Of a stretch of 15,752 nt of DNA, positions 12,617-15,752 are shown piece by piece (position 1 is the first letter of the stretch; each line of letters starts with the position of its first letter). The translations under genes were made by a program, and so were the position numbers. The DNA lies in the NCBI GenBank assembly GCA_019247255.1, contig JAFAPJ010000501.1, forward strand, positions 1-15,752. Reading direction: 5' to 3'. The notes beneath the pieces are model-generated. The model searched no databases, was not told the origin of the DNA, and was given only the letters and a program-made list of their open reading frames with translations. The DNA comes from Methylobacteriaceae bacterium. Lineage in GTDB: Bacteria; Pseudomonadota; Alphaproteobacteria; Rhizobiales; Beijerinckiaceae.

Positions 12617-13606
12617 ATGACCGCACTTCGGCCCCGCCGATTCTTGACCGCACCGCTCCTGGCGGTCCTGCTGCCCGCGGGCGCGCTCGCCGAGGGCGTC
12701 CCGACGCTCCGGAGCGAGGTCGTCGCCCGCCACGAGGCCGTCACGCTCGGCGAGCTCGTCGAGAACGCCCCGGCTTCGCTCGCCGACCGGGCGCTCTTCC
12801 GCGCCCCCGCGCTCGGCCAGAGCGGGACGATCCAGGCGGCCCGGGTCACGGCCGCTCTGGCGACGCTCGGCCTTGCCGGGCTCGATACGCAGGGGAGGCT
12901 GCAGGTCGTCGTGACCCGGGCGGCGCGCCGCGTCGGCCCCTCCGAGATCGAGGCGGCCGTGCGCAACGCGCTCGCCGCGCAGGCGGGGCTCGACCCGGCC
13001 GCGACCGGAATCAGCTTCGAGGGGCCTGAGCCGGCCCTCGTCCTGCCGCCCGACGCGATGGGCCCGCTCGTCGCGTCGGATCTCGCCTATGACCGGCGCT
13101 CGCGGCGGGTCACCGCGTCGCTCGCGATCCAGGCCGGCGCCGGCACGGCGCTCCGCGTCGCCGGCACGGTATCCGAGCTCGTCGAGGTCGCGGTCGCGAC
13201 CCGGGCGATCGAGCGCGGCGAGACGGTGAGGCCCTCCGACATCGCGCTCGAGCGGCGTCCGCGCGAAGCGGTGCCGAGCGACGCGCTCTTCGACGGACGT
13301 CCGCAAGCCGGGCAGGTCGCCCGACGGGCGCTCGGCGCCGGCACGCTCGTCCGCACGGCCGACCTCGCCCGTCCGGAGCTCGTCGGGCGCGGCGACGTCG
13401 TGACGGCTGTCTACGAGAAGCCGGGCATGGCGCTCTCCATGCGCGTCAAGGCGACGGAGAGCGGGGCGCTCGGCGACTGGATCACCGTCGTCAATCCCGC
13501 CTCCAAGAAGTCCCTGCAGGCGACCGTCACGGGGGCGGGCCGCGTCTCGGTCAGCCCAGACCGTCCCGAGCGCGTGGCCACAGCCGCGCCGCCCGTCCGT
13601 CCCTGA
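12617..13606 (+). CDS. flgA: P-ring assembly chaperone FlgA
   Basis: FlgA is a periplasmic chaperone for assembly of the FlgI P-ring. The product is 329 residues, longer than the enterobacterial protein (about 220) but usual for alphaproteobacteria. Residues 1-25 are a Sec signal peptide ending GALAEG. An N-terminal part of unclear fold covers about 30-180. A SAF-type domain at about 190-255 contains RAIERGETVRPSDIALERRP and GTLVRTADLARPELVGRGD. The ChapFlgA C-terminal block is VKATESGALGDWITVVNPAS then KKSLQATVTG. GAGGG upstream and a 10-base gap from flgG suggest coupling. flgI itself is not next door, as it often is in Rhizobium. Confidence 0.93.
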   Translation: MTALRPRRFLTAPLLAVLLPAGALAEGVPTLRSEVVARHEAVTLGELVENAPASLADRALFRAPALGQSGTIQAARVTAALATLGLAGLDTQGRLQVVVTRAARRVGPSEIEAAVRNALAAQAGLDPAATGISFEGPEPALVLPPDAMGPLVASDLAYDRRSRRVTASLAIQAGAGTALRVAGTVSELVEVAVATRAIERGETVRPSDIALERRPREAVPSDALFDGRPQAGQVARRALGAGTLVRTADLARPELVGRGDVVTAVYEKPGMALSMRVKATESGALGDWITVVNPASKKSLQATVTGAGRVSVSPDRPERVATAAPPVRP

Positions 13607-13625
13607 CCGCGAGGAGCCCCGCCCC

Positions 13626-14378
13626 ATGCCCTCCCGTCCGGTCCGGCGCGCCGCGCCGCTCCTCCTCCTCGTCGGCCTCGCGCTCGGCGGCTGTAACACG
13701 CTCGACCGGCTCTCCGACATCGGCCGAGCCCCGGCGCTCTCGTCCATCGACGACCCGACCGCGCAGCCCGGCTACAAGCCGGTGCGGCTGCCCATGCCCT
13801 CGCCGCAGCCGATCTCCTACGCGGCGAATTCCTTGTGGCGGCAGGGCTCGCGCGCCTTCTTCAAGGACCAGCGCGCCCAGCAGGTCGGGGACATCGTGAC
13901 CGTGAAGGTCCAGGTGACCGACAAGGCCAATCTCGACAACGAGACCAAGCGCTCGCGCACGAACGGAGAGACGTTCGGGACCAAGAACCTGTTCGGCGCC
14001 GAGAACCTGATCCCCGGTGCGCTAGCGGGCGCCAACCCGAGCTCGCTCCTCGACGCGAGCTCGACCACGACCTCCGACGGCACGGGCTCGGTCAGCCGCA
14101 AGGAGGAGCTCGTCACGAACGTCGCGGCGATCGTCACCCAGGTCCTGCCGAACGGAAACCTTGTGATCGAGGGCAAGCAGGAGATCCGCGTGAACTTCGA
14201 GGTGCGCGAGCTCATCGTCGCGGGCGTGATCCGGCCGGAGGACATCGAGGCCGGGAACACGATCGATTCGGCGAAGATCGCCGAGGCCCGCATCGCTTAT
14301 GGCGGGCGCGGCCAGATCACGGACGTCCAGCAACCGCGCTACGGGCAGCAGTTCTTGGACGTGCTTCTGCCCTTCTAA
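13626..14378 (+). CDS. flgH: L-ring lipoprotein FlgH
   Basis: FlgH forms the outer-membrane L-ring. The product is 250 residues, near the family length. A lipoprotein signal with lipobox LGGC places the lipidated cysteine at residue 23. The FlgH domain follows: SLWRQGSRAFFKDQRAQQVG, DIVTVKVQVTDKANL, a Ser/Thr-rich stretch, then KEELVTNVAAIVTQVLPNGN and LVIEGKQEIRVNFEVRELIV. The C terminus, ADDVQQPRYGQQFLDVLLPF-like (here ITDVQQPRYGQQFLDVLLPF), is the usual ending. A GAGGAG site stands before the ATG. A strong hairpin 48 bases after the stop ends the operon. Confidence 0.95.
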   Translation: MPSRPVRRAAPLLLLVGLALGGCNTLDRLSDIGRAPALSSIDDPTAQPGYKPVRLPMPSPQPISYAANSLWRQGSRAFFKDQRAQQVGDIVTVKVQVTDKANLDNETKRSRTNGETFGTKNLFGAENLIPGALAGANPSSLLDASSTTTSDGTGSVSRKEELVTNVAAIVTQVLPNGNLVIEGKQEIRVNFEVRELIVAGVIRPEDIEAGNTIDSAKIAEARIAYGGRGQITDVQQPRYGQQFLDVLLPF

Positions 14379-14425
14379 TTCGGTCCCGACGGCGGGTCGC
14401 TCCCCCACGCCAAGCCTGCCGTCCC

Positions 14426-14455
14426 GCGGCCCCGGCGACCCCTCGCCGGGGCCGC
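14426..14455 (+). terminator. Hairpin terminator after flgH
   Basis: GCGGCCCCGGCGA and TCGCCGGGGCCGC are perfect 13-base complements around a CCCC loop, followed by CTCGTTCG rather than a clear T-run. Very stable, and placed just after the last gene of flgF-flgG-flgA-flgH. It is the most convincing terminator in the window, although the weak U-tract means Rho could also take part. Confidence 0.75.
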
Positions 14456-14596
14456 CTCGTTCGAGCGCTGCGGCTATCCGTCCCGGCCAATCACAGGGTG
14501 CCGGACACCCGCTCGGACATGACGCGCCGTTTACAGATCGCCGGTTCTCATGTTCGACATGCAGACAGCACAGGCCCGATCAAGTTTGCCCGCTCG

Positions 14597-15752
14597 ATGA
14601 CAACCGTCGCCTCAAGTGCGCCAAGCGCTCAGGCTCAGCGCCGGACGAAGCGACATCTGGGCTTGTCGGCACGGCTTCTGACGCTCACGCTCGGCTTCAC
14701 GCTGTGCGTCCAGCTTCTCATCTACGTCCCGGCGATCTCCGACTTCCGCCGGAGCTGGGTGTTCGACCGGCTGCGGGGCGCCCAGATGGTCGCCCTGACG
14801 CTGATGGCCGCGAAGGACGACGCGCTGTCGCGCGAGATCGAGGCGCAGCTCCTGGCCGGCTTGAAGGGCGTGCAGGCGATCGGGGTACGCGGGCCTGGCA
14901 CGCGCTGGCTCCTGACGGTGGACGGCCAGGAGCCGCCGCCGGCGCGGCGCGAGATCGACCTGCGCGACCCGCCGCTGCTCGGGCCGCTCCGGGGCATCGC
15001 CCACAACCTCATCAACCCGGAAAGCTCGCTGACCCGCATTCTCGGGCCGGGCGTCGCGGGCGTGCCCGGGCTCGACTGGGTGGAGGTGATCGTCGACGAG
15101 CGGCCGTTCCGCCACGCGCTCATCGGCTATTCCAAGCGCTTCCTCCTGATCTCGCTCGCGATCGCGCTCGCGATCACCGGGCTCCTCTACTGGGCGCTCC
15201 ATATGATGGTCGTGGCGCCCGTCCGGCGGCTCACGGACAACATCACGGCTTTCGCGTCCGATCCGCAGGATGCGCGCCGGATCATCAGCCCGAGCGGCCG
15301 GACGGACGAGATCGGTCGCGCGGAGGCCGCGCTCGCCCGGATGGAGGGCACGCTCGCGACCGAGCTGCGGCGCCGGCAGCGTCTTGCCGAGCTCGGCCTC
15401 GCGGTCAGCAAGATCAACCACGAGCTGCGCAACATGCTCACGACCGCGCAGCTTCTGGGCGACCGCCTCGGCGGGATCGCGGATCCGACGGTGCAGCGGA
15501 CCGCACCCCGGCTCATCGCGACGCTCGACCGCGCGATCGCGTTCTGCGGGGCGACGCTCGCCTATGGCCGGGCGATCGAGCCCGAGCCGAAGCGCGCACG
15601 GGTGCCGCTCCTCCCGATCGTGCAGGAGCAGCGCGACCTCGCGGACGGGAACGACATCGCGGTCGGGATCAAGGTCGCGCCGGACCTCACGATCGACGCC
15701 GACCCGGACCAGCTCGGCCGCGTGCTCCTGAACCTCCTGCGCAACTCGGTCG
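14597..15752 (+). CDS. Membrane sensor histidine kinase with HAMP domain (3' end outside the window)
   Basis: About 385 residues are visible before the right edge. From ATG 14597: an N terminus (MTTVASSAPSAQAQRR), a first membrane helix at about 24-46, a periplasmic sensor of about 130 residues with no fold I can name, a second helix at about 181-205 (LISLAIALAITGLLYWAL), HAMP at about 205-258, and the HisKA helix with phosphoacceptor His275 in SKINHELRNMLTTAQLLGDR. The beginning of the ATP-binding domain is present, with the N-box NLLRNSV at the edge. An in-frame ATG at 14519 would add 26 residues; neither start has a strong ribosome site. The ORF lies after the flgH terminator and so has its own transcript. 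Nothing in the sequence ties it to flagella, and its response regulator is outside the window. Confidence 0.88.
   Translation, partial: MTTVASSAPSAQAQRRTKRHLGLSARLLTLTLGFTLCVQLLIYVPAISDFRRSWVFDRLRGAQMVALTLMAAKDDALSREIEAQLLAGLKGVQAIGVRGPGTRWLLTVDGQEPPPARREIDLRDPPLLGPLRGIAHNLINPESSLTRILGPGVAGVPGLDWVEVIVDERPFRHALIGYSKRFLLISLAIALAITGLLYWALHMMVVAPVRRLTDNITAFASDPQDARRIISPSGRTDEIGRAEAALARMEGTLATELRRRQRLAELGLAVSKINHELRNMLTTAQLLGDRLGGIADPTVQRTAPRLIATLDRAIAFCGATLAYGRAIEPEPKRARVPLLPIVQEQRDLADGNDIAVGIKVAPDLTIDADPDQLGRVLLNLLRNSV

Noticed and set aside
11824..13747. Minus-strand open frames opposite flgG and flgA
   Set aside because: Arg/Asp/Gly-rich translations without family resemblance, antisense to well-identified genes.
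1..15752. CRISPR arrays, tRNA or rRNA genes, insertion sequences, phage genes
   Set aside because: No regularly spaced repeats, no recognisable RNA-gene sequence and no transposase or integrase frames were seen; the window is a continuous flagellar cluster.

Overview
The window comes from a high-GC alphaproteobacterium, most likely a member of the Hyphomicrobiales (Rhizobiales). The basis is the third-position G/C bias, flagellar proteins with alphaproteobacterial features (a long Pro/Ala-rich FliO, a MotE-family protein, a DUF6468-like protein), exact CtrA-type boxes (TTAA-N7-TTAA) and a kinase with an alphaproteobacterial-style H-box (NHELRN). I cannot name the genus. Nearly all of the window is a flagellar gene cluster; the right edge enters a sensor kinase gene.

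Layout. (1) 1-2925, minus strand: flgB-flgC-fliE-fliQ-fliR-flhB, tightly packed and probably one operon encoding proximal rod, rod adapter and export gate; flhB runs off the left edge. (2) 2926-3171: divergent control region with an exact CtrA box, a CCCGGCA-N5-TGCCGGG palindrome and a weak sigma-54-like element facing flgB. (3) 3172-5480, plus strand: fliO with a very long Pro/Ala tail, then fliP, with a small hairpin between them. (4) 5497-8913, minus strand: an exported protein of about 1138 residues, with AMIN-like beta modules at the N terminus and a TPR-like helical repeat region at the C terminus; an imperfect CtrA-like box lies upstream. (5) 8996-10781, minus strand: fliL, a DUF6468-like gene and a motE-family gene, tightly coupled. 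(6) 10782-11052: second divergent control region, with an exact CtrA box facing fliL, an abutting palindrome of the same type and a good sigma-54 -24/-12 element facing flgF. (7) 11053-14378, plus strand: flgF-flgG-flgA-flgH (distal rod, P-ring chaperone, L-ring), closed by a perfect 13-bp-stem hairpin. (8) 14597 to the right edge: a membrane HAMP histidine kinase, truncated by the window.

How it fits together. FliO/P/Q/R and FlhB form the export gate, FliE/FlgB/C/F/G the rod, FlgA/H serve the P and L rings, and FliL plus the MotE-like protein point to the stator. The two divergent control regions look like the Caulobacter-type hierarchy: CtrA drives early (class II) genes, and sigma-54 with an NtrC-family activator (FlbD in Caulobacter) drives later rod and ring genes. 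The least described part is the fliL / DUF6468-like / motE / giant AMIN-TPR block, which may encode periplasmic motor-scaffold parts. That function is inference from architecture and context only.
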